Assembly (NCBI GenBank): GCA_030549335.1
Contig: CM060195.1
Span: forward strand, 6,045,001-6,109,000
Origin: Pontederia crassipes
Lineage: Eukaryota > Streptophyta > Magnoliopsida > Commelinales > Pontederiaceae
DNA length: 64,000 nucleotides
Reading direction: 5' to 3'
Shown: in pieces, positions 12,440-22,217 of the stretch
Layout: every line of letters begins with the position of its first letter
Numbering within the stretch: the stretch's first letter is position 1
Notes under the pieces: model-generated
Seen by the model: the letters and a program-made list of their open reading frames with translations, nothing else
Database searches by the model: none
What the model was told of the DNA's origin: nothing
Program-made: the position numbers and the translations under genes

Positions 12440-12720
12440 ATATCATGGTCCGCACATACTCTTTACCCTCAAAGAGGACGTCGAGTATACAAATGAAAAC
12501 TGAAATCCCCTCATGCCATTTAATATTTTTTCTTAGACAAAAATAAATTACATATAAATAATTTTTCCTATAACATTTTTTTGGACAAAAAGAAATTATA
12601 TATAAATAATTTTTTTATCATGCACAGACCTATATTTGTAGGCCCGCACGTATTCTTTGCCTTCAAAAAGGCGTGAGTGCAAATGAACATTGAAAGTTCC
12701 TCTATTTATAGCTACAAATA
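12440..12720. repeat. Diverged direct duplication
   Basis: GGTCCGCACATACTCTTTACC with about 50 following bases (about 12448) is repeated in diverged form as GGCCCGCACGTATTCTTTGCC (about 12640), each followed by a short AATGAA...GAAA...CCTC tail. Shorter ACAAAAA-AAATTA-ATATAAATAAT units lie between the two copies. Confidence 0.55.
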
Positions 12721-12881
12721 TAGAATTTTAAATTATAAATAATAACATTATATATTTTTAATAACTAACTTTTAAGTATCCATGTTTATATAATAAAAAT
12801 ATTATCATTTTATATATTCAATTTATGAGAACTTGACACTTGACACTTTATATATAGATAGATATAAGCAGAAATAGGTTA

Positions 12882-13039
12882 CTAAGATGAGCTCAACGAG
12901 AATAGAAATCTCGTGCGGAACAAAAGGGTAAAAGCTCGTTTGATTCTGATTTCCAATACGAATACGAACCGTGAAAGCGTGGCCTATCGATCCTTTAGAC
13001 CTTCGGGATTCGAAGCTAGAGGTGTCAGAAAAGTTACCA
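12882..13039 (+). rRNA. 26S (LSU) rRNA gene fragment, truncated at both ends
   Basis: The 158 bases from CTAAGATGAGCTCAACGAGA through GGGTAAAAGCTCGTTTGATT and GTGAAAGCGTGGCCTATCGA to GTCAGAAAAGTTACCA match, from memory, the highly conserved 3' part of plant nuclear 26S rRNA just before the GGGATAACTGGC block, with only a handful of substitutions. Both sides stop abruptly: AT-rich DNA on the left and LINE reverse transcriptase sequence on the right. A 158-base piece cannot be a functional rRNA gene. It is a captured or filler fragment. Confidence 0.85.
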
Positions 13040-13446
13040 TAGAGTTCCCCTTGCTTAATACCCCTATAGCTAATGAAAGAAGACTCCATTTATAACACAA
13101 TTGAAGATAGGGGTTTGAAAACAATCTAAGATCCATGTTACAAATTGGGGAGGAAAATTCATGGCATGCAAAATGTTTTTAGCAGTAGATCAAGAGATCC
13201 TATCAAAAGCTTTCTGTAAGTCAATGTTTAACATTATGTATTTCCTTCGACCTTTTATTGATGGAATATCCAACTTCCTGAGCTATCTTGAATAGATTTA
13301 TTGGGCATGAAGGCTAATAGGAATGATCCACTAGGAAAGGCAGTGTGGGTCTAAGCCTTTGAGCCAAGGTCTTAGAGATTAATATCTATACATTACATTA
13401 CATAAACATATGGGCTTGTAGTTAGAAATCTTGGTAGGATGATTGG
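13040..13446 (-). pseudogene. L1-type LINE reverse transcriptase fragment
   Basis: Reading the minus strand from 13430 gives SNYKPICLCNVMY, then several stops, then IMLNIDLQKAFDRIS near 13190, the classic start and the catalytic-Asp block of plant non-LTR reverse transcriptases (DYRPISLCN..., KIDL.KAFDRV.W). At 13089-13045 it continues as SFISYRGIKQGEL, the conserved R-GLRQGDPLSP block. It is then cut off by the 26S rRNA fragment. The next RT block, YVDD, appears at 6987-6976. The upstream boundary at 13446 is the insertion point of the LTR element H1. Confidence 0.8.
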
Positions 13447-13626
13447 TGATGTATTAAATTTGTAACAAATAAATTTACTATCAAGTGCACTAGTCATATC
13501 AAGTAATAAAATAGAGAATAGAGTGTCGAACCCATGAGTAACTATTTAAATACATTTTATCCTGGATATAATTGATAGACCATACAATATCTGGCACAAA
13601 TGTTGTGACAAGATTTGATTGCTTCA
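13447..13626 (-). mobile_element. LTR of element H1, distal part (interrupted by CACTA B)
   Basis: Begins TGATGTATTAAATTTGTAAC and continues with CAAGTGCACTAGTCATATCAAG and GAGTGTCGAACCCATGAG, clearly homologous to the start of the LARD LTRs at 22218 and 29831. The LTR is broken after TCA by CACTA copy B and resumes at 32666-32669. On the minus strand this is the 3' end of the LTR. Confidence 0.8.
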
Positions 13627-14080
13627 CACTACAAGAAATTTGTCTATTAGCGACCCAACACACGCGACATTAAGGAGGCGCTATTACGTGTCAGTTGTGA
13701 AGAGCGCCTCATTAGCGTCCAAATGGCGCCGCAAACGGGGGACGCTGAAAATTGGTAGCTAATAGCTTCGCAATCGCGTCAAAGAAAATGAGACGCTACT
13801 AGAGCCACTTGTTGATGCCATCTCGACATTATTAAGACGCGTGTTTTCCGGCTGTGCGTACAATATGTGCGTCGCTAAGTCGACGCTGAAGAGATGCTAT
13901 TCTGGCGCCTATGAGTCGCTAGTTGAGGTGCTAGGAAGGCGCTGAAGTGACGCAAAAATCATGTTATACGTGTCACCAATGAGACGCTAAGATGGCGCTA
14001 AGTACGATATATTTAAATCAACATCGACATCGTATTGCGACACAAATGCGACGTTATGGAATCGCTACTTGCACATTTTT
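13627..14080 (-). promoter_or_regulatory. 3' terminal and subterminal repeat array of CACTA B
   Basis: After the terminal CACTACAAGAAA there are roughly two dozen short motifs of the type GCGACGCTA, TAGCGTC and GGCGCT in both orientations over 400 bases. The array ends before the AT-rich stretch at about 14080. It is the counterpart of 4800-5278 and 36579-37030. Confidence 0.8.
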
Positions 14081-14325
14081 TTTACCCGTCCCAGCCTCAT
14101 TTTTTTCTTTCCCACACCATACAATTTATAATGCATCTCAAAATGCATTGATATTCATCACAGACAATATAAAAGCATCACAGGCAATATAAAAACATCA
14201 CAGGAAATATAAAACCATCACAGGCATAATATATAACATAAGAATACGAAAACTAGTAAACCGAACTAACAAACTATATGTATATCTAAGTTTATAAGTA
14301 ACAAATGCATAATTTGTTTTCTATC

Positions 14326-16600
14326 CTAGGTTTGGAAGTTATTGTTATCATTTCGGACGTTCGACCTAGATGTGCTCGGTCGATGGCCTTGCGAGGATGG
14401 ATTCTGCGTCGGGATCAATACCTGAATCGCCTGCAATAGAGGAGCCAACTGTTGCGACACCTGCTGCGATATCTGCGCCGATAACTGCTGCGATAGCTGC
14501 TGTGATAGTTGCGTCATATCAGGTGCAGCTGATGAGCTCAAAGCAGATGCACCTCCTGCATATCCTCAGATCCTCTTAGGTATCTGAGCGGCTGTGTCGA
14601 GGCCACACAAGTATCCCCTCGTGTCGTGCCGGCCACCTCCTCCCAAACAACAGGGTCCTTTACGAAATAGAAAAATTATACAATCATATAATATATAAAT
14701 TATATATAAAGAAACACATAAATTAAAAACATGACTAAACCAACGAAGAAACATTACCTGATGGCTGAGTACTCGGATCATCTCCATACTTTTTAGCCAT
14801 TTTCACATTATACTCATTCTAAAAAATTTAAACATTATGTACTTCAAAAATAGTGCACTAACGTCAAGAACCAAATGACCATGTCATGAGACTTACCAGA
14901 AGCCTACGAGCAGTGGACGTGACTAGGTCGTTTGTCTTCCAAATCTTATGCGTGGCCTCATAGACTGCACGAAAGTCTACGATACCACCTTCTTTCTCCT
15001 CCTACGATAAAGTTTCAAATTTGATAACACAAGTATAAGTCAAAAGGGTTGATAAATTGAATTTATATGTAAATTACCATGCACCGTTGATGCTCGTCAA
15101 ATCACATCGACCCCCCTGTGTGGATGTGTGCCTCGGGCTTCGAAAGACGGTTAATTCTTGCCTTTTCCAACTTCCTTTGCCATCGTTCATCCGTCCTTTA
15201 TGAACATCAAATACTTAGACTTTCAAAAACTATAAATTTAATAAAAATAATTTAAAAGTAAACATACTTACCACTTCCTACATAAGGACTACCAAACCGA
15301 GCGCCTAATATGCCCTGCTCCAAAGTGAGGCCGACGGACGTGATGACCTTGCGAAATTTGTATAATCGAATTCGGAGGTGTTTCGCAGCAACCTCCTCAA
15401 AAGCTCCCCAGATCATCCCTAAACTAATATCCGGATGAAACTGATTTGCCTCCTGCAAAATACATTAAAACTTAGTACTTTTGAAATAATATAAATCTAA
15501 TTATGTAACCCAAATAGAAGATCGTACCGTAAAGGCTCGAAAATATCATCCCGCACTTGAATTGGGACATCTTTCCAGGATCCTGCCCCTTCTGGTAAGT
15601 GGGAAAGAACGAGAGTACTGACATCCCGCACGGTACTAGCGGATATGAAAGTGGTCCTGCCAATTACAAAGAAGAATTAATTTTCAATGATAACCAAAAC
15701 TATAATAAAATTTGTACAACTTATTTAACTTACGATCGAGCAATATTATTCACAGTGACCACCCCAATATCGTGTAACCCCTTTTCATCACTCGAAAAGG
15801 AATCATCATCCGGTACAGCTGGGGTAGGTTGTGAAGGTCCGATATCATCTACGGGCCCTAATACATAATAAATCATTAGTGTCATACCAAATTAAAATTG
15901 TGATAATTGATAGTAATGTTCTCACCTTGATTGATGTGTATCGCATGATCAATGGCAATCCGCTCGTCTGAATGAATTGAGCCAGGTGCTTGTGCTATCG
16001 GCGGCGTAGCAACTGACATTATTAAAAAAGAAGAATTATAATTAATTGAGAAATGTCAATAACAATAAATATATCACCTGGCGTAAGATGTCGCTCGTCA
16101 ACGCTAGAATGTGGTGAAGCATCTGGTATTCTCGACGATGGCGGTGGGGTAGCAACTGTCATCATAAGAAAATACATAAAATTTGGCTCCTATATAAAAT
16201 TATGGAATATACAAAAAATAACCTGGTGTGACATGACGATTGTCGTCGTGCGATCGAGACGTACCGACTATGTTCCCCGTCGATGGTGGAGCAATTGTTA
16301 CAAAAGCAAAATATTTAAAAAACTATATCTCCTACAGTGTATCACCTACTATGTGTCACGTACTTGGAGTGATATGCTGAGTAGACCCACTAATGTATCA
16401 CCTACTATGTGACGAACCTGCTACGTGCCCCGTCGGCGGCAAAGGAACTGATATTATTAAAAAAGGAATGAAACTATTATAATCAACTATAAATAAGCAC
16501 TGACAATAAATATATTACCTGGTGGTTGTGATGACTGACTCATATGAAGTGAACGTCTGGAAGAGCGAGATGACCTAGATGCTCGACCCGTAGTAATCAT
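14326..16600 (-). pseudogene. TNPA/Ptta-like second gene of CACTA B
   Basis: The start is ATG at 16600 (TTGRASRSSRSSRRSLH) and the stop is TAG at 14328. About a dozen small exon-like blocks lie in order, each bounded by plausible GT and AG sites: the 16440 block (VPLPPTGHVAGSS, containing an in-frame stop), a 16130 block (VATPPPPSRIPD), a 15850 block (GPSQPTPAVPDDDSFSSDEK), a 15650 block (TTFISASTVRDVSTLVLSHL), a 15450 block (EANQFHPDISLGMIWGAFEE, then RLYKFRKVITS), and a glutamine/serine-rich coiled-coil-like end, DMTQLSQQLSQQLSAQISQQ (14520-14380). In En/Spm the TNPA protein binds subterminal repeats to pair the ends. The assignment rests on position, exon order and the C-terminal repeats. 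At least one stop suggests a non-functional copy. Confidence 0.65.
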
Positions 16601-16677
16601 GATTGAAAAAAAAGAAAGAAACTTTTCTTATTATCGATAACCATATATAACTTAAAAAAAATAAAAATCTTATGTCA

Positions 16678-19600
16678 TTAGCATTCGTTTGTTTCGTATT
16701 CTGATTCATCTTTATCATCGTCGCTATAATCTTGATTCGAGTTATCGTCAACGAAATTATCAAAGTTCACATCCAAGAGGTCATTGAATTGAACTCTTCC
16801 ATTGGCTCAGCGTCATCGACTAATTGAAAATTCTTAACTCCATAGGCCACATCAATCATCTCATTCACTCTATCTTCTTGATAGTAATCATCCATGGACA
16901 TATCGTTGTGTACGAATAATATTTCATTGTCATCTACCATTGTTTCTGCTAAGAATAGTCTACTCCTCATCTTGCATGACGTCCATCATTCATCTTTGGT
17001 TCTTTTCGATGGATACTTAGTGTAGTACACTTGTTGTGCTTGTTCCGCCAATATGAATGGATCGTATGACTGAAGTCTCGACCGAGGGTTAATATCCACC
17101 AATTTAAATTTTTGATCGATCTGAACTACTTTCTCTGGATCGAACCAACGATATTTTAGCACCACGACTTTGTTAGATTTTTCCCAAATAAGACAATTCT
17201 AGGATGTCTTCTATAACATCGTAGTAATCAAAGTCTTCGTCCTCGTACATGCTTCCTAGAACACATATGCCGTTATTAATAGTTGAACATTGTCGACTAT
17301 ATTCTTCTGTATGGAACTGATATCCATTGACTATGACGCCGCAGTAGCTAAGAACTTGTTTCTTTGGGCCATGACCGAGATCTCATATTTTGTTCTCTAT
17401 GACTAAGCCATTAATAACCTACAAGAAAAATAACTAAAAACTTTATCAAAACAATTAAGAACTTATAACAATTAAGAACAAGCAGAAAGATTTCTCACTT
17501 CACATTTCAACCAATCGGCAAAATGTTCATCTCGTAGTTTCAATAACTCATCGTTAGAAACTAACGGATCAATTTCTCACTGTAATTCTTCGAATTTCCT
17601 AAATTCATAGTTTTCAATTAATACAATCATATAGCAACAATTAACTTTAAATTATATAACAAATAGAACAAATTGCCTTACTCGAGATATGACGTCACTT
17701 CAAGACAATTTGCAAGAACATAATTCTCAATGGCGATGAGATCTCTGTCATTCAAGATAACTTTTCGTCCTGCACCAAGAAGTCGACATGGGTACTTAAA
17801 GATGGATAAAATATTCATGTCAACTTCTCCTTCACCACCATCATCGTTTCTTTGAACTTGGGTGTGTCGTGATTGTATGTGTGGCTCAAAGTATTTTGAA
17901 GTGAAGTTTGACACCTCCTCAATGAAATATGCTTCACATATGGAGCCTTCAATTTTTGCCTTATTCTTCGCCTTCTTTTTCAAATATAACATGCACCTTT
18001 CGAAAGGATACATCCATCGATACTGAACCAGACCAGCAATTTTTGTTTCATATGGTAGATGTACAATCAAATGTTCCATCACATCAAAGAAAGAAGATAG
18101 AAATATCTTCTCAGCCTTGCACACGGTAATCACAATAGAAACCTCTAACCGAGATATATTTTCTTTCCGAACGATGGATGCACAAAGCTCTTTAAAGAAC
18201 ATAGACAATTCTGTTAAAACCTCTCAGATGGCCTTTGGCAAAAGTTCTTTAAAGGTAATTGGAAGCGGCCTTTGCATAAAAATATGATAATTATGACTCT
18301 TCATCTCGTGTATCTTCCCATTGTCCAAGTTAAAACAACGAGATATGTTTGATACATATCCATCGGGGAATTTCAATTGCTTTACCCATTCGAAAATCAC
18401 TTTTCTTTGATCATTGCTCAAGACATAAGTAGCTTTTGGCTTTTTGCATTTATCATTTTAAAGATGAATGATATCTAACTCTGATCTTTTGCATATTAAT
18501 TTCATGTCTTCACGAGTTTGTATGCTATCTTTTGTTCTTTCTTTAACATCCATAATGGTGTTGAAGATGTTGTCAAATACGTTCTTCTCCACATGCATGA
18601 CGTCCAAGTTATGACGTACTAAGTTTGAAGACCAACAAGGCAACTCCCAAAAAATACTTCTTTTCTCCCAATTATGTTCACTTCCAAATCCAATTTGCTT
18701 ATAACTACCGGCCTTCAGTCCGAATGAGACTTCACTAAGCTTGTTTACTTGCTCTAGCAATTCTTTTCCCGTCAAATGAGTTGGACACAAAGTGTTCTCG
18801 GATGTATTCTTTTTAAATGAGTTTCGATCACAACGCATCGAATTCTCTAATGACAAAAACATCATATGACAATCAAAACAGCAAACTTTCCTATAATTTT
18901 TCAAATAAAAGGATTTCGTATTCTTTCTACATATGGGACAAGCAAGTTTTCCTTTTGTACTCCAACCATTCAACATTCCATATGCCGGAAAATCACTTAT
19001 GGTCCACATTAATGCGGCTCTCATAATGAAATTTTGCTTTTTAGATTTGTCATAGGTAATCACGCCATCCTCCCACAACATCTTGAGTTCATCAATCAAA
19101 GGTCTTAAGTAAACATCTAAACTTTTACCAGGAGATCGAGGACCCGGGATCATACAGGTAAGCAATATATTTTCTCGTCTCATACACATGCCTGGAGACA
19201 AATTATAAGGTGTCACAAAAACTGGCCAACATGGATAAGCAATACTCGATGAGCCAAATGGGTTGAAGCCATCGGTGCAAAGTCCTAATCTAACATTGCG
19301 TGATTCTGCAGAAAAAGCCGGATGAAGTGCATCAAATCATCTCCATGCCTCCGCATCCGAAGGATGTGTAATTGAATTTTGATCTTCACGTGCCCCTTCT
19401 CTGTGCCACCTCATAAATGATGCAGTTTTTTTAGAAAGAAATATCGTTGTAATCTTGGAACAATAATAAAGTATCTAAATATTGCATTTGCCACATTTTT
19501 TTTCGAACTTTGAGAATTCTTTTTCGCCTTGAATCTGGGCTCGCCACAAATAGAACAACTCATAAGTGAGTTATTTTACTTGTAGTACAACATGCAATGA

Positions 19601-20277
19601 TTGCGGCATGCATTAATCTTCTGATATTTCAACCCTAAATCTCTTATCAACCGTTTGCACTTGTAAAAATGTCACGATAATTTCTCTGAAGCTGGAAGCA
19701 TACTCTTAATAATGACAAGCATCCGATCAAAACAACTTTCGCTCATATTAAATTCTGATTTTAAGTTCATTAGTTGTGCCACTGCAAAAAGTGTAGTTTG
19801 CTTCACGCATCCATCCCATAAAGGTTCATTTGCTTCTTCGAGAAGATTATAAAACTTAGAAGCCGAAGGATTCAGGTCTTCTTCAATCAATATTTCGCCA
19901 ACATTTTTTCCTAACATTGCATCTCGTATCATGTCCCTGTACGGATTGCTCGAATCGCCCACAATGGTATCTACATTACTTGTTTCTTTAGCCCATCTTT
20001 CTTCGCTATGAAAGAACCAATTGATGTATGTCAGTAAGAAATCGTTGTAATATAAATCCTTCTACACATCATATCTTACTTTCCACTAATAACATTTGCA
20101 CTTCCGGCATGGACATAAGATTTTGCCATATGAAGAAGCAACACCTTCATTTTGATATGCCACATTAATGAATTCATCAACACCATCCTTATATTCTTCA
20201 GTTATGACGTCATGTTTGTCCTTCCAATGACGAATCCAACTACGATCTGGCTTTATCATTTCTGTAACGGAGAACAT
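16678..20277 (-). pseudogene. TNP2-type CACTA transposase gene of copy B, nearly full length but broken
   Basis: On the minus strand the domains run in the usual order: Transpos_assoc at 20262-20086 (IKPDRSWIRHWKD ... VDEFINVAY ... KILCPCRKC), an N-terminal block at 19962-19672 (SASKFYNLLEEANEPLWDG), Transposase_21 from about 19360 to 18458 (VRLGLCTDGFNPFG, IPGPRSPGKSLDVYL, MRAALMWTISDFPAYG, HNLDVMHVEKNV), DUF4218 at 18421-17678 (KFPDGYVSNISRC, VMEHLIVHLPYE, RWMYPFERCMLYLKKKAKNK), DUF4216 at about 17262-16980 (DFDYYDVIEDILELSYLG) and an acidic tail. Breaks: a TGA at 19339-19337 (WR*FD), a stop at 18458 after LDIIHL where copy C reads on, and frameshifts in DUF4216. Most catalytic motifs survive. 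Intact relatives cut and rejoin CACTA ends. Confidence 0.88.
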
Positions 20278-20356
20278 TAAGCCATGTCAAAAAATTCGTG
20301 TACTTGAAACATGTGATTTTGAACTTACGAAGTCCAAAATCACATGTTTCAAGTAC
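20263..20356 (-). promoter_or_regulatory. 22-bp-arm hairpin with a splice donor in its loop, start of the transposase gene (copy B)
   Basis: Positions 20300-20321 and 20335-20356 are perfect inverted complements (22 of 22) with a 13-base loop, 20322-20334. On the transcribed (minus) strand the loop reads GACTTCGTAAGTT, holding the plant 5' splice consensus GTAAGT. A matching acceptor, CTCCGTTACAG, follows 60-70 bases downstream, directly before ATGATAAAGCCAGATCG (start of the IKPDRSW block). So the right arm would lie inside the first small intron. Copy C keeps the same structure at 42055-42111. Function is unknown. Confidence 0.7.
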
Positions 20357-20459
20357 TTCATCGTCGAATCATAATATCATTTTATCACCAAGAATTGGAA
20401 GTACATCCTTAGTAAAATTTATGAGAACATGATCGAAAAGAAGTTCTAGAATTATGAAA

Positions 20460-20822
20460 AAAAATAGTATTTAACAATCAAGTAATTATGTAATACTTAA
20501 CTTAACAATCAATTAATTAAGTAATTAAGTAATACTTAACTTAACATGCATTAGTTCATAACTTAACTTAAGTAATACTTAACTTAACATGCATTAGTTC
20601 ATAACTTAACCTAACATGCATTAGTTCATAACTTAACTTAGCATGCATTAGTTCATAACTTAACATGCAGCAAAACAATCAAGTAATTAAGTAATACTTA
20701 ACTTAGCATGCATTAGTTCATAACTTAACTTAACATGCATTAGTTCATAACTTAACTTAACATGCATTAGTTCATAACTTAACTTAACTTCATGCATTAA
20801 TAATTAACTTAACATAACATGC
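20460..20822 (-). repeat. Tandem block of CATGCATTAGTTCATAACTTA units, copy B
   Basis: About seven copies of an AT-rich unit of roughly 27 bases built from ACTTAACATGCATTAGTTCA, mixed with TAATTAAGTAATACTTAAC. It sits between the GC tract and the transposase gene. The related blocks in copies A (1108-1240) and C (42225-42580) have the same position but different unit numbers and lengths. Confidence 0.8.
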
Positions 20823-20835
20823 GAGTACCTTCTTA

Positions 20836-21680
20836 ACCGGAGGGCGGCGAAGGGCGGAGGGCGGCCGAGGCGGCGGTGGAGGCGGAGGGTAGTGGCGGCA
20901 GAGGCCGACGTCGGCGGCCGTGGAGGGCGGACGAGGCGGAGGGCGGACGAGGCGGCGGTGGAGGCGAAGGGCGATGGTGGAGGCGGAGGGCGGACGAGGC
21001 GGGCGGCGGCGGTGGTGGAGGGCAGTGGAGGCGGAGGGAGGAGGAGGAGGAGGCAGAGGTGGAGGGCGGCAGTGGAGGTGGAGGGCGGCGGAGGCGAAGG
21101 GCGGCAGCGGCAGTGGAGGGCGGCGGAGGCGGACGTCGGCGGCGGTGGAGGACGGACGAGGCAGAGGGAGGAGGAGGAGGCGTCGGTGGAGGCAGAGGCG
21201 GAGGGCAGCAGTGGAGGCGGAGGGCGACGGAGGCGAAGGGCAGCGGCGGCAGTGGAGGGAGGACGAGGCGGAGGGAGGAGGAGGAGGAGGCACCGGTGGA
21301 GGCGGAGGGCGACGGTGGCGAAGGGCGGCGGCGGCAGTGGAGGGCGGACGAGGCGGAGGGAGGAGGAGGAGGAGGCACCGGTGGAGGCGGAGGCGGAGGG
21401 CGGCAGTGGAGGCGGAGGGCGGCGGAGGCGAAGGGCGGCGGTGGCGGTGGATGGCGGGCGTCGGGAGTCGGAGGGGCGCGGTGGAGGTGGCGGGCGTCGG
21501 ACGTCGGGCGAAGGGGCGGAGGAGGCAGTGGAGGGTGTCGGAGGGGCGCGGTGGAGGTGGCGGGTGTCACGCGTTGGGCGTCGGAGGTCGGGCGTCGGAG
21601 GTCGAGCGTTGGGCGAGAACGGCGCCGGAGGTCGAAGGTCGGGCGTCGGCCGTCGAAGAAGAGTAAGAGGGGTAAACAGT
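20836..21680. repeat. 845-bp GC-rich minisatellite of CACTA B
   Basis: A long run of GGCGGAGG/GGAGGAGG/GGCGAAGGGCGGCGG motifs, with an obvious higher-order period of 84 bases at about 21240-21420. The flanks are AT-rich. Five overlapping open frames of 160-316 codons exist on both strands because the composition excludes stops: Pro/Ser/Leu-rich one way, Gly/Arg/Glu-rich the other. I regard these as non-coding. Position (after the 5' subterminal repeats and before the transposase gene) recalls the GC-rich downstream control region in the untranslated first exon of maize Spm. Confidence 0.85.
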
Positions 21681-21714
21681 AAAAGTGAAAACGAAGAAGA
21701 GGTGTTAGGGATTT

Positions 21715-22217
21715 AAGTAAATTTTTTAGTGTCGCCAAAGAACGCGACGCTACGTAGATGCAATGTAGCGCCGACTCTGTCAAAATTTGGCTAGTGCGGC
21801 GCTATAGAGAAGCTAATGTGTCGTTAAGATAACGTAGCGACACTATAGCATCGTAGGGGCGTCTCCATGGGTTTAGCGTCCCAAGAATGCGACGCCATTG
21901 AGACGCTCATTAAAAGTCTTTTTCAATTTTTTTAGTATGTATGAAATTTTATTTATCAATATAGCGTCTCATCGCAGTGTGCCCCATTCTAATTGTTTTA
22001 TTTCCTTCCGACAATCTATCATGTATGTATACAAAATTATAAATCTATATGTATATGTGTATATAACAAAATTGTGTGTGTATATATATACATATGTAAT
22101 ATATGCGTATGTATATATATGTCTACGTGTGGGAGATTAAGTTACAACAATGTGTTTATCTATATGTATTATAAATATATATGTGTATATATATGTCTAT
22201 ACATGTGCGAGTCATAT
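21715..22217. promoter_or_regulatory. Inner 5' subterminal repeat array and AT-rich leader of CACTA B
   Basis: 21720-21915 holds GCGACGC, TAGCGTC and GGCGCTA motifs in both orientations, matching 43430-43640 of copy C. From 21920 to 22217 it becomes TATGTATATA-type low-complexity DNA, broken at GAGTCATAT by the LARD. The array continues beyond the insertion at 31561. Confidence 0.65.

Larger units (their letters stand above)
7790..12881. other. 5-kb AT-rich non-coding stretch
   Basis: No gene is visible on either strand. It holds a (TA)n run, a small MITE, a ~400-bp degenerate tandem repeat and a diverged local duplication, listed separately. It begins next to a Helitron-like 3' end and lies wholly between the two halves of the LINE reverse transcriptase, so much of it probably arrived as one insertion (inference). 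Confidence 0.5.

Noticed and set aside
20300-20356. The 22-bp hairpin as a microRNA gene
   Set aside because: The stem is too short for a plant miRNA precursor and it sits at a transposase exon boundary; kept only as an RNA-structure candidate.
20790-21783. Long proline- or glycine-rich ORFs (160-316 codons) in the GC tracts of CACTA B and C as protein genes
   Set aside because: Open on both strands in several overlapping frames, due to stop-poor GC repeats; no domain, and unit order differs between copies.
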